A DNA stretch of 64,000 nucleotides from Oxytricha trifallax (GCA_000711775.1 ARYC01003127.1:16744-80743), one strand, 5' to 3'. Shown: positions 1 through 12,760, counted from the first letter of the stretch. Notes: generated by a model not told the origin, from the letters alone. Program-made: numbers and translations.

Positions 1-547
1 AAATGGCGATATCAAGTGGAATATTTGGGCTCTAACAGAAATATTAGCAGAATGCGATATGCCAAGAAATGAATACTACAGCTGTAAAAGAGAGAAAGAT
101 TCAAATCTGAGAATACAGCAGTATAATTGCTAGAACAAGGTTAATGTTAAAATGCTAGATATGGTTGAGTAAATTATTCTCAAGCTAAACCACAGAGCAG
201 ATCAAACAATTGATCAAATTATGAGACGAATAGGATCAAGCTTAGAAAGTAAACTCATGATGCCTATTACTATTTGATTGAATAGTTAAAATAAAACCCT
301 TCTAATACTCTCGCATTATGATTACATTTTAACCTTAATCCCTTAATCCCTTAATCTCCTACATTGACCCTAATAAAAACTTTAATATAATATGAGTTAA
401 TTGCACCCTTTAATCCATAAAGTCCATTACTATTGACAAAGTTTGATTCATATTTTATTTAAAATCAAATAATCTAAAAAGTAAATATGTTGAACATTAA
501 GTTTTTATATGTATTATCACACACTTAAACTTATATATAAATTAAAT
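1..547. other. AT-rich non-coding stretch
   Basis: No convincing coding frame or repeat was seen here, even when TAA and TAG are read through as glutamine. The sequence is dominated by A+T runs and looks like germline-limited or intergenic DNA. Confidence 0.5.
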
Positions 548-998
548 TAACCGTCGGCAATAAAAAATAAGTGCCGACAGTTGCTGCGATATATTAAATT
601 ATTGAACTTTATTTAAAAGAAAATTAATTAATAATCACTCTTAGTTAATCATAATTTAAAGGGTTTTGGATTCAAAAATCCTAATAAATATCACAAATCC
701 TTAAAGATCTTTGATAATCTAAAAAGAACTTTAAAATGAACAAAATAGTAAATAATAATAATGAGTTATAATTTGTAAAAAAATTATAATTAAATCTCTT
801 AATAGGACTCTAAAAATCTATATAGATAATTATAGATCTAAAATGATTACTAATATCTATCAGGATTTTTGAATCCTAAACTTATAATATCATGATCAAG
901 AAATGTTGGCAATTAATTAGATAAAACATAGTAAAAAGTACTATTAATTATAAAATCGCAGCAACCGTCGGCATTATTTTAAAATTGCCGACTGTTAA
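548..998. repeat. Foldback (palindromic) element with hairpin-bearing arms
   Basis: The arms at 548-590 and 955-998 are inverted copies. Each starts with TTAAC(C/A)GTCGGCA, contains an internal mini-hairpin (CCGTCGGCA facing TGCCGAC) and ends with TTGCTGCGAT. The palindrome continues inward in diverged form: both halves carry GGATTCAAAAATCCT followed by a similar A+T stretch. There is no coding frame, so this is best read as a MITE-like nonautonomous foldback transposon. No target duplication is clear. Only one copy is in the window, so family status is inferred from architecture shared with the elements at 3547 and 19610. Confidence 0.65.
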
Positions 999-1178
999 GA
1001 AAATTAACTAATTATGATAGTTAGAAATATAATCTGAATAAGAGTTTGATGGTTATTAGATTTTATTTTTAATTTATATTAACTCAAATTTTATAAAATA
1101 ATAATTTTGACAATCGTCATTGTTTTTATGGAATCAATAAAAAACTCAATCAAATTACTGAAGGGGTTTTAATCGATA

Positions 1179-2068
1179 ATGGAGCTTGTGAACTCTGAGC
1201 TGGCGATCATGGTCTTAAAATACTTATATTCTATGATATGTATTTTTAATGGATCCTGATTAGAAATCTATAGTACCTGAACGCTTTGTATCAAATTTTC
1301 GCATTGCTTTGCTTGAAAGTTTAAATGAGCAATTCTCCTTTATTAAATACGTTTCTGTTTTGGACCCTATCCTAGTAAAAATGCGTACTTAAGTTGACCT
1401 ATTCATAATTATCAAGAGGGATTCTACATCTTGCCTACATCGACGCTCTACCGTTAATTCACGATCTTTAGCTCCTCAAATCTAATAATATTTTATACAT
1501 ATTTTTATGGTAATTTCGCAAGTAATATCACCAAAGTGCCATAAACGGCTTCAAGGTGCTTAGTATTTTTGAGAATTTAAATGGCGAGCTTATAAATGTC
1601 GGAGTCCGTCACTTCTGAATTTTGAAAATAGTACGCCAGTTGCTACTACATTTTTGCCTGATATTGATTCATTCACTCAAGATTTAGTTCAAACTTCAGA
1701 GTGGTACTTAACATGCTTTCTTCATTATGACCTCCTCCTTTACGTGTGCCATGTGCTAGTATATTGAGTATAAATCTCCATCATTATTTGTTTGACCGGT
1801 TTGATACATATCAACAAACTTACTATTTAGACTGCTACCTGATGAGTTTCTATTTGATAGCTGGCTGTTCTAATTCCTTCACGAAGTCGATCTTGAAATT
1901 CTAGAAAAATCATTGAAATTACTAACATACCTTGTTATAAGCTCATTCTTCTCCAGATCCGAAAATACTTATTTCATATGTACTTTCCCAATAATAGCTG
2001 ATAATATTAATATCGAGTTGATTTTTTAGTCTTCATTACAAATTTACACAAGGTGGAAAACCCTTTGA
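1179..2068 (+). CDS. Unrecognised coding island, frame-broken
   Basis: G+C content and amino-acid pattern rise sharply here. An ATG at 1179 opens a short frame (MELVNSELAIM...). The reading then moves to another frame for about 100 codons (containing PERFVSNF and YVSVLDPILVK), to a third (TPVATTFLPDIDSF) and finally to a stretch ending at a TGA at 2066-2068 (containing LLPDEFLFDSW and LTYLVISSFF). TAA and TAG occur in frame and are read as glutamine. I do not recognise the family. The frame changes could be introns, IESs, indel errors or decay. It is probably one gene or macronucleus-destined segment, but the product boundaries are uncertain. Confidence 0.35.
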
Positions 2069-2512
2069 CTAAACCAACTTTGTCTTTTTGAGGTGAACTG
2101 AAAGATTTTTCTGTTATTTTATTTGGTTGAGAATCAGGATGTGGCTAAGTTTATTGGTATATTCAGTTGAGATTGTGATAAAACTTCTCTCTATAATTGA
2201 ATTCATATGAAAAAGGAGAAAAAGCTACGTTAGGCCGAGTAAGCTACTTTTGATTGTTGATTTTCATTTCGTAAGTCATGTACTCTACAAAATTAGGCTC
2301 TTAAGTACTAGTAGTAGTAGTTGATCAAATTTTTTTAAATATCATTTGTCTCTATCGAAGCTTAGCCTCTTTACTCCACATAATAAATTAACATTGTACT
2401 TATTTTTATTTTGACAATTTATATTGATAATTATTTACAAACATTACATTGTATATTTTTCAGTTTTTATTATTTAAAATCCTTAATAACAATTTAGTTA
2501 ATTATACGGTTA

Positions 2513-3574
2513 ATGAAATTTGCATATTTTCAAACCTTTAATGTCCATTTCAAATTAATCTGGCAGTTTAATGATTACATTTTAATTAAGTCTGTATTAA
2601 AAACGATTAATATTAATATATACACATTCGACTTCGAGGACTACTTAGAAATGAAGCGCCGTAATCGAACTCCATCTCCAGTCTCTGACGTCAAATACAT
2701 TACAGAAAAAAATTAGTACTAAATAGGAGATTAATAAGAAAATTAAGATTTTGAACTAAATATGGATCTTAATTTAACAATAACTAATTAATAATATATT
2801 TATTAAAATTAAGTTGGATCCAGCTACGAATATATGTAGACTATCTCTAAGGCACAACTCAAAAACAGATTCGACACCAGAGAATCTTGCTTATCAATTT
2901 GGATCAATACAATTGAATCCAAACTATTTAGAGTAACAAGAAGATTCTCTGATGTCATTACTGCTATTTACATTGGTATCGACCACAAATAACTGACAGA
3001 CATAGTCGCCATGATTAAAAGTAGAACTAATTCAGCACTAGAAACCCCTAGACTTCTCGTTGACTTCATCATGCTTTTTAATATAGACATCCTGAAGAAT
3101 GTCACAGCCAACGAGGCAGCGTGTATTTCTATTGATGCAGACTATCACAACCATCTCAATAAAGTTGAAATTCATGTCAAATGTCTTTAAAAACACGCTT
3201 TCTTCTTGAAGTCAGACCTTACATAACTGATGTCTACAAGATTGTAAGAACACATCAGACTTAAGGAACTTAGATTTTTTATCTAAGTTAAAACTTTGAC
3301 ACTCAATTTAATTTCAAAGAATAATGAAATTAAATTTAAATCCTCAAAAGAAAAGGAGGAAAAGGAAGAAAATCAAGAAGACAAGGGAAGAAAAAACAAA
3401 GAAACAGCAAAGGAAAAGGAAGAAGAAGAAGATGAAAGACTCAGTGAAAGAGGAGAAAATCTCGTCATTAACTAAAGGGTCTAGTCCCTTACATGCTATC
3501 AAGCATATTAGATCGGGGGTCCCAAGAGACCTCAGTGTGATCACATTTAGCTAAAATAGCATAATTATAGGTGA
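2513..3574 (+). CDS. Unrecognised 353-codon ORF (ciliate code), charged C-terminus
   Basis: With TAA/TAG as glutamine this frame is open without interruption from an ATG at 2513 to a TGA at 3572-3574. An internal ATG at 2651, before MKRRNRTPSPVSD, fits the compositional change better and would give 307 codons. The central part (about 2820-3330) is the most protein-like, with LSIWINTIESKLF and LETPRLLVDFIMLF. About 40 residues near the C-terminus are Lys/Glu-rich and probably disordered or coiled coil. I recognise no domain. The last nine codons and the stop lie inside the palindromic element that begins at 3547, so the native C-terminus may have been replaced by an insertion. Confidence 0.55.
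3511..3547 (+). repeat. Dispersed repeat GATCGGGGGTCCC...CACATT, copy 1
   Basis: About 37 bp containing a palindromic GGGGGTCCC core and AGAGACCTCA match 23827-23863. The match ends where the foldback element starts. In this copy it is read as the end of the ORF at 2513-3574. Confidence 0.6.
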
Positions 3575-4100
3575 ATTAATTAATTTGATCAACTTTGCAC
3601 ATGTTTGACTTTAATATTAAAATAAATATATATTTTAGGTACTCTACCGCAGATTTTTATATATAAACCTGTCTTGCGGTAGAGTACCTTAATTATATTA
3701 ATTAAATTAAATAAATAAAATCAAATATTGCATTACTTTTTGCAGAAAATGCATTAAATAATAAATTGTTATTTTCATAAAACAAATATAGTAACTTGTT
3801 GCTACTCTGGGCAACAATATTTTAAGAAGTTCAATTAATAATATATTATTTTCTTAATTTTAATTATTTTTATAATTTACATTTTTATTTAATGCATTTT
3901 CTGCAAAAAGTAATGCAATATTTGATTTTATTTATTTAATTTAATTAATATAATTAAGGTACTCTACCGCAAGACAGGTTTATATATAAAAATCTGCGGT
4001 AGAGTACCTAAAAATATATATTTATTTTAATATTAAAGTCAAACATGTGCAAAGTTGATCAAATTAATTAATTCACCTATAATTATGCTATTTTAGCTAA
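3547..4100. mobile_element. 554-bp palindromic MITE-like element, copy 1
   Basis: The left arm (3547-3760) and right arm (3886-4100) are essentially exact reverse complements over about 214 bp. Both ends are TTAGCTAAAATAGCAT. Each arm carries its own hairpin (GGTACTCTACCGCA facing TGCGGTAGAGTACC). The 125-bp centre holds a third short hairpin (TTGTTGC / GCAACAA). There is no coding frame. A second copy of the same plan and almost the same length lies at 19610-20162. The termini fit a TA target duplication (TA|GCTAAAAT...ATTTTAGC|TA), but this is inferred. It is probably mobilised by a transposase encoded elsewhere. Confidence 0.8.
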
Positions 4101-6666
4101 TTATTATTATTATTATTTTTATTATATTATTAATATATACGATAATACTTTGGCAATTTCGTCTACCTTAAGATTGATTCTTAATTTAATTTTCAAATAC
4201 CCCGAATCAATTATAGCTATACAATAATAATAAGTCATTCTTCGGGTTTTTTTTTAAATTCTTGGTATAATTTTAAATCTCAAATTTCCTTTCAGTATTC
4301 TCTTCCTCATCCTTCTTCTTCATATCTTCCCCCACATCCTCCTTCATCTTCTCCTCCACCTCAATCATTGCTTTGACTTCATTGTTTTTATATCTTCATT
4401 GGTTTCCCATTTTCTATTTCATGTTGTAGCTTTCTTATTACCTTCCTTTGTTGGAGATGAGGGAAAACTTTTCTTCTTCAAATTTCTTTCCCATTTTTGT
4501 TGAGGAGAGGGATCTTTGTTTGTTATTAAAAGCCAGTCTGCAAAAGTCAATACTGTTTTTAATTCCCATGTCAAGCATTTAGTTTAAGCCGGAATCTATT
4601 AAATTGACATGCCTGGGACACATTTTACAGTTTACATTTAATATGGTTTTAATAGGACCTTCTTAAATAGTCAATAGTTTTTGCTTCTAATTATTTCTCC
4701 ATTATTTTATTATAAATAGTTAAGCAAAAGAGAATAAGTTATATAGGAATTTAATATCAATCATCCAGAAGTTGGCTAGGCAATAGAGTTGGCCACATTG
4801 ATTATTTTTTTGAGCTTCACATTGCCTACTGCTTGAATAAAATTAGATGATTCTTGATGTAATTTTTTAATAAGATTTGTGTGTGGAATAATGCTTTTGT
4901 AGAGCTTAGTATCGCTGCTATTTATGTATAGTTTAATTAGTGTGTTTTCTCATTTAGATGATGGTTGTACTCTTCTTCATTTACTGTCGTTCTCTTAGAT
5001 ATATTTATTTTTATATTGATATTTCTTATATAAGTTAATTAATAATTAATCATGATTTCAATATTAGAATAATTTGAACACCAGTTCTCAATAAAATAAC
5101 ATAGTAATTTAGCTGTTTTTCTCTAAATCAGCATTATTAAACACCCATAATTTTCGTTGGCACTATCATTAATTACAAATGATGCTGTATTATATTTAAT
5201 AATTATTTTTCAGATGAAAATACAGATATTATTTTTATGATTATGGCAGAAAATTAAAATTAATAGTACCAAGAAATTAATGTGAAGAAACTTCTTAATA
5301 ACTTAAATATTTTCATTAGTAAATAACTAAATAACTTGTATGTGAATCTATATTAATAATCCGTAGTACAGTGGTATTAATTATTTTTTCTAAATTTAAT
5401 TTAACAATAAATTATAATTTGATATCCTTAAGATTTCTTCTTCAATCATTTTAACTCTACAATTCTTTTTATCTTTCTTTAAATTAGTATTTTATGCATC
5501 CATTATTCCTATAATCAAATTATTGCCATATAAAATAGCTTAATTACTTAATTATATTATATTCTTTAGCACGATTTTGTGATAAAATTAAACGAGATAG
5601 CTTGTAAAAAATGCATTATTTCTTATTAATTATAAGCGTTGAGTTATTCCGTACCGATAGATATTCTCAGAGTATAAACAACTAATTCGTGTATAAAAAT
5701 CTAAATATTAATTCTTATTCACTTTTGAATTTAAGTTATTGAGTTGGCATATATACAAATTTTCATTTCTCTCTTAGAATAGCTGTCTTTTTCCCATCAT
5801 CTACTATCATGAGCTCTCCATAAGCTTAATCGAGTGGCCATCAATATTAGTCGCAAATAAATTTTTATATTTATTTAGATTGGTAAAATAAAATTCTACA
5901 TCTATAATTTAGTAAGAATAATGAAAGAGTTGCCTCCACATTTGAAAGATTAAAAGATTGAAATCTCAATAATTTAAAAGTAAAGAATTGATTGACACTA
6001 TTTCATTAAAATAAATAGCTGTTCTAGCAAAAAGAGAAGAAAAGATAGCATGTGGTTGTAATTAAAAGATAATTGTGAAATAACATAAACATAAGATGGT
6101 TTGTTAATTGTAAACCAAAAGAAAAAATATCAAATGAATATAATAATCTAGGTTATTTAATTATTAATAAATAAATCCAACATTGAGGATATATATATGT
6201 TTTAAAGCTTTTTCTCATAAAAATACGTTTCATGAGGATATTTGCTTAACCTGCGGTTCTTAGTATTTTAGAAGAAATTTTTTATAAACTTCGAAGAATA
6301 AGAGAACAAACTTCACAAACACCATTAATAGAATTCTCAAAGTATATTGAAAATTACTTAAACTAAAAGAGAAAATTGAATTTGAAGATAAATTTCATGC
6401 TTAATTAAAATAAAATAAGAATAATAAGTACAAGTAAAGTTTATATAATCATAGGGTTAATTCTAGTATTGGAGAACTTTAAATATAAATGATATATGAG
6501 CTTTGAAATAAGAAAATTGAATTTAATCATATAAAATAAAAACTAAAACCAATTGTATTAATGAACTTTATTAATCACTTAATGTTGATAATCTTTCTTG
6601 TGGTTTTATATGAAATATATTCATCATGAACTCGCAGTCCTTTTTGGTACAAAGAAAGCTATTTGA
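4101..6666. other. AT-rich stretch without a supported gene
   Basis: It contains T/C-rich low-complexity sequence around 4290-4420 and long A+T runs. No frame showed sustained protein-like composition on either strand. Confidence 0.45.
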
Positions 6667-6923
6667 TATTTCAGCTAACAATGCTTCAGGTCCGCAAATC
6701 TTCAACTAATTTCTATCTGGAGTAATAATGGCGAGAATCATAAATTTCACTTTTTAAATATTGGACAAGTAAATAAATACCGAAGGTTAGCTTAAAGGGA
6801 ATGCATGAACCTGATTCGCAAGATTCTCTTATTGAAATTATTGAGAACTATTAAGAATTTACATAGTTCAGACTTATAATCAGATCCTTTCCAACTCCAA
6901 CATTGAATCTAGAGCAAATTTGA
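6667..6923 (+). CDS. Small unrecognised coding island
   Basis: G+C rises locally. Two overlapping frames are open. One runs 80 codons from 6667 to a TGA at 6904-6906. The other ends at a TGA at 6921-6923 and includes LKGMHEPDSQDSL and IENYQEF, which looks more like real protein. There is no recognisable family. It may be a single exon or macronucleus-destined segment. The choice of frame is a judgement on composition only. Confidence 0.3.
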
Positions 6924-9900
6924 GGATTTTCTCTCTAATGCTAACTTAGAAATATCTAAAAGCCTGAGTTATATTATCGCAGTACAGATGTCAAAAAGCT
7001 ACACAAATGTGATAACCAGATACTTGCTAAACATTAAATAATCATGTACCCTTCAGATATTTTGAGACTTGGAAAAAGAAGAAGATTGGATTGAGCAGAG
7101 CATAGAAAAATGATAAAACCATAAACTGTGAATCTATTAACCAGTGATGTTTAACTATATTTAATCATTTTTAATAAATATTTAATTTGGCTGCAATTTT
7201 CAATAAAATTATGAAACAATACGAAGTAAAAAAAGGCTTAGCAATTAGCAATTATTATTTTTGTTGTTGTTGCGATCACTGAAATTTAAATAATAGATAT
7301 TTTTATATATTTTATTTCTTCAAGATCTCAAGTATATGCCAATTATAATAGGTTTTAAGTTTTTAATAAAGTATAATTAAGAATATGTTTTTGAATTTCT
7401 AAATAAAAATAAGATGAAAATCAATAAGCAATTATGATTATGAATTCAAACTTCTATAAATTTATTATTATAATTTTAAAAAAATTAAGATTTTATCATA
7501 TCAATGATTAAGCACAATAATATTATGATAGATTAAGCTTTAATTTAAACAGTCAACAAATCTCTTTATTTAAATCTAACAGATTTTAAATTTTAAAATT
7601 TATACTTAAAGTCTTTGTAAGATCTTTCATAAATAATTGATTGAATTTAAGGCTTCATAATTTAGCTTTAAAAAATATCGAGGAAACAATATAATAAACT
7701 TACTATTAGATTTAAAATGTACTGTTTTTTAATATTATAAAAATATGCTCTATATATTTGTTGATGGTATATTTTAGTGAGGTTATTTAACCTTTTAAAA
7801 TAAGTCCCATATATCCTCAAAATAACTACATTTCTTTACTTTCTAGACTAAAGGATCTTTTACTTTTAAATTATTAACTGCAGGATAACATAATTAGAGC
7901 AAAAGAATCTATTGATATCTGTGATACTTTTGATTTTAATATATATTTATTATGATTTCTTTAATTTGATCATAATATCTTGGATGGCTTCAACAAAGAC
8001 TCATCAAAGTATGTGACATGTTTTTGTTGAGAACTACTGATTCCCGATTTCACCAGTAGCCTTAGAAAGCTCGAAAAATATAAATCTCCTTGATACTAAT
8101 AAAATCTTAAACTATTAGAATGCTTTAAGAGCAAATTTGCCAAATATTTCTTCAAGTATGATTTAATAATTGCAAATACATTTAATTTTATTGTTAATGT
8201 TCAATAGATATGCTTTCACAATCATTTACAAGTAAAATTTACACTTTTAAATAATTTTAGCACATTTAATGCAATTATATAAATGCAACACCATTATCAA
8301 ATATCGATCATGAATTTTTGAAATTTAAAAATTAAATCAAAATACCAGATAACGTAATATATTTATATTATTCAAGATTAAATATAAAATGGATTATACT
8401 AAAAGAATTTGTAAAAATCTGCACTTCAAAAGTGGTACACTTCTCATCATATAAATAATCCTGTAAGTGTTTATTTTGATATAAAATTTCATTAAATTGC
8501 TAAATGGAACTTCGTAAATAATAATCACTCGTTGTTTTAGAGAAATATCCAACATTTTGACAATTAGGTTTTTTTATTGTGGTACTCTTATTTCACTTAA
8601 GAATCAGTAGTATTCATGTATTTCAATAATAATCTTTTGAAACCTAATACACTCTACACATTCAAACACTCCGCTAAAAGAGAATAGTTTTGGGAATTCT
8701 ATAAAAATAAAAATAATAATGTGCATTTATAAAAAACTTAGTTATATTAATCAAACATAAGCTACAAAAAAGTCTCATAGTTACAGTATTTTAGTACTTG
8801 CAGATTAAATTAACTTTACATCTAATAAATAAAGGCAGTTTTTTCTAATTTTTATTTCTCATATTTACTGATGTTTTGTATTTTATCAATATTAGCACTT
8901 TTTGGCTTTGTTATAAGTGTAATCATAAATATTCTTTCAGCCACCAAAGGAATTTAATAGGTACAATTTAGTTCTTCTTATTTTAAATTGATATTGTTTT
9001 TAAAGAAGCTTATTGCTAGCTTACTCTATACAAAATAATTAAAAATAGCTTTATCGACATATTTTCATTAATAATTATTGACATGATATTTTCTTTTAAT
9101 TAGACAAGTGATAATAAAGAGTAAACTCTTATATATTTAGTTTAAAAGAAATTTTACAATCTCTATTATACTTAATTATAGATAACAATTTAACAAAATT
9201 AAGCCATATAATTTTGTAAAATATAATAGGATTTAAAATTAATAAATAAATTTAAGAAATGGTCAATTTTTTTATAAAACAATTTTTCTTTTACTTAAGT
9301 ATATTTAATTCATGAATGACCTAAAACAATAAAGTTATTAATTTTAAGAAACTTTATTAATTAATGTTTAAAACTTACTCAAAATATAAATATAAAGGAA
9401 TTGAGATAAGCTCGTAATTATTTCTCGACTACCTTAAATAATATAAACAAAGGTAATGATTTATAATGAGAAGTTGAAGTTATTAATATAACATTGTGAC
9501 AAAAGTGAGTCGCTGTATTATTTTTCACAATTGTTTGAATATTAAAATTTTACCCATTGGCTTGACCAAAACTGTCAATTAAGCTTAAGTAGTTTGAACG
9601 ATAAAATATTTATATAAATTTTTGCCACTTTTCTATGACTCAATTTATAGCATGGAATAAGTAAATATTTCATATAAGAGTTTTAATTTAAATGATATTT
9701 CAACAAATTGATTTATATATGTTGCTTTATATTTTGTACTATTAAATATTTGCTAATTGTTGTTTAAAAATGTTTTTAATCATAAATTAAAAATAAAACT
9801 GCAAAAGTAAACAAGTTAAGAAAAATCTATTAAATATATTGATGAATCAATTTATCAAATCAGTTTTTTATATTGTGCAATGATGTTTGTAGTAAAATAT

Positions 9901-12599
9901 TTTAATTAAATGTACATGAATTTTAATATTTATTTTCATTGGAGGAGATTCTTTTATATTCTATCTTATTATAGAATAATTTTAACAGAGTAGGAAACTC
10001 ATAAACGAGGAAACCTTCTATTTCCAGCATCCTTGAATGTTAAATATACAAGCTTAAAAATTACAATTAAATACTAAGATTAATAGTATTCAAGAAATGC
10101 TCGGATAAATATATATATAATCGATGCAGCTTCAAGCTTCCATTTTAATTGAAAAACATGTGTATAACGAAGACCAAAGACAGTGTATGAAAATTAAATA
10201 GTAAAAGGAAGCAAGTTTCCTAAGAAATTTAAAAAATGAGCTTATATTTAATTTAAAGAAAAGCCGAAAAAATAATAAGAAGCATACTGAAAATTCTAGA
10301 TAGGGTGGCGAAAGAAATATTTATATTTTCATTACCTGATAATTATATGGTGTAAATATAAATAAAAGAAAGCAAGGACAGCCTCAAATTTTCAAATCAA
10401 ACAATTTGTGGCTATTTCGCCCGTCTAACCCCTATATCTTAATAATCTAAAATTTAAATCAATACCAAGTTTGTCTCATCTTGTTCATTTTCCTCTAACT
10501 AGCAATATTTATATACTAAAGCTCTCTTTGAAAATTTTAGAAGCGAATTAAGTGAAAAGGCACCCAATTTTTTGTATTATTTTAATAAGAAAAATAAAAT
10601 AAAGTAGCACTTCCATCTTTGAATCTCTTTCTCTGAATGATTAAATAATTATAGAAACTTATTGAGAATTCTCTATTATTTGATGGGGAATTCTTCATAA
10701 AATCGAAGGCAGGGTTGATCATATCTGAAAGAGAAATGAATTATTAAAAAGATAGATATTAATAAAAGCGACAATCTATTAATTAATTAAAAATATAAAT
10801 TAATTTAATTAATATTCCCAATATATCATACACCCATAATAAATTATGAAAGGTATAATAAAGTTAAGAATTTAAACTCAAAGTGGCTCAATTGCCTTAC
10901 ATTTATAAAACCCTTGACTTATTAAGTTGGTAAATGTGAGTGTAGAAACAAATAAATCATTAGTTTTTTAGATTTACATATGCTAAAATCTTAATATACA
11001 CACCTTTAATAAAATCTTTGAATAATGTATGAATAAATATAGATTTTCTGATCAAATGATATTAATAATTATAAAATAGTGAGTCAAGAAAAAGAGGGAC
11101 CTGTTTATCCAGTTTATATACTCATAACATTAGAGAAATGAGACTAAAGCAATAATTCAAATAAAATTGGTAAAAAAAGAGAAAGTAGATTAACTTTAGA
11201 ATTATGGAAAAGAGTTTATGGGAAGAATCTTACTATATTTAATAATTATAAAAGAACTTAAAATAAACTAAAATATTACAAGTTATATAGTAGGCATATT
11301 TATGAAATAATTTAAAAATATTTTTTTGAAAAAACATAAAAATTACCTAAAAATGACATGAATTATAAAAAGGAATAACTCTATTAATATAAAGAAGTTT
11401 AAAATCTAGATGATATTCAACACTTTCCAAGAATGTTTTTTTTGAGGGAATAAAGCATTCGCAATATTCTTATAAATCTATTTTATATGATTCCCTATTC
11501 TAGTTGCCAGAGTTACTTAAACATAACCAAAAAGTTAACATCTTATATTAATTACAGGAAATTTACATTAGGGTTTGAAAAATTACAAGATAGCGTGAAA
11601 TTTTCATTTTTAAATTGTTATTATAATTTAGATGAAACAAAACTATGAAATAATGGACTTAAAAATTATAACATATAATAAATTTATATTTGCATTAATA
11701 TCTCTCAAAAACATCGAATTTAGGCAAAAGATGATACAAATAAATTAGTGAAAAATTTAATCTCATAAATCTTATTCAATTTTATTGTCAAGATGGAATA
11801 GCGAAGTATTTGTTCATAAGCTCCCTTCATTGCTGCATAATGAATATGAGTGAACGAAATTGGCATATTAATTAATTGAAGTTTATTTGGGGATTATGAA
11901 TTAAAAAATGAGAAAAAGTTAATAAATCTTAGAATCATCTTATGATAAAGTGTAAATATTTTAAATTACATCTTCAATGTGATTGTTAAGTTAATAAATC
12001 GAATGATTACTAAATAAAGGTTAATTGCTATATACATAATCCAAGTGAATATACTCTTTGTTCATTTTGCTTACTTGCTATAAGATTAAATAAAAAATAA
12101 TTTAGTTTATAGCTTAAAAGATTCTCAAAATTTGTATCGTACATGCAAAATTTTTCTTTACTCCATTCACTCTAAGCAGAAAATTACTTTTCATAACCAG
12201 CACTCAGAGCTGAATGACTCTGAATAATTTATAGCAAAATTAATTTTAAAATTGATAAGTCTAACTAAGGATCTATCTAACTTTCCAGAGTTGCTGGTTT
12301 TAATCAGCAATTCTAGACAAGCTAATTAAAATATGACTGTATACAGTTTTAAGGAAAGAACAACCAGATAGAAATAATTGCAAAGAAAGAAAATAGAGAG
12401 ATGGGGAAACTGTTATTATAGATATTAGATTTTGATAGAGCGGGGCTTTAAGATTAAATTTGTCAGCCATATCTTGTCTAGTAGGATTTAATTAATTAAT
12501 ATAATCCAATTAGACATAGTGGAAAATAATTTATATAATTTCAACCTAAATAAGCTGAATAGAAAAATTAAATTAAAATTATAAGGAAATTTTAGTAAA
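6924..12599. other. Long AT-rich block, no gene supported
   Basis: Close to 6 kb of A+T-rich sequence with only scattered mildly GC-richer patches (for example 8000-8090, 10370-10540 and 12160-12420). None held a convincing frame or an inverted repeat longer than about 20 bp. It is consistent with germline-limited spacer or large IES DNA. Confidence 0.45.
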
Positions 12600-12758
12600 A
12601 GAATAAAAAATAAAAATCCTAAATAACCTTTTTCATCATCTTCTTTATCGTCTTCCTCGTCATCATTATCAGTAGGTATTAGTTTTTGTTGTCTCCTCTC
12701 TGTGTAGCCTGACGAAGCATCTATCTGGTGACACCTCTGGTTCTACCAGGTATGACCA
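12600..12758 (-). CDS. Last-exon fragment with acidic tail, paralog of 35223-35727
   Basis: On the minus strand a pyrimidine tract and AG (12759-12760) look like a 3' splice site. The exon then reads HTWQNQRCHQ, GYTERRQQK and an acidic run of Asp/Glu. The exon at 35223 reads PTWQDLRCQQ, GDTERRPQ and NDEDDEE after a similar splice site, so the two are clearly related (TWQ, RC, S-G, TERR and the acid tail are shared). The family is unknown. The C-terminal end of the frame is unclear because no TGA follows soon. Coding status rests on the paralogy. Confidence 0.45.
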
Positions 12759-12760
12759 CT

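Noticed and set aside
1160-1175. GGGGTTTT telomere-like unit
   Set aside because: A single unit without repetition; not a telomere or addition site by itself.
3344-3544. Minus-strand ORF opposite the Lys/Glu-rich region
   Set aside because: It is the complement of a low-complexity charged segment and has no independent support.
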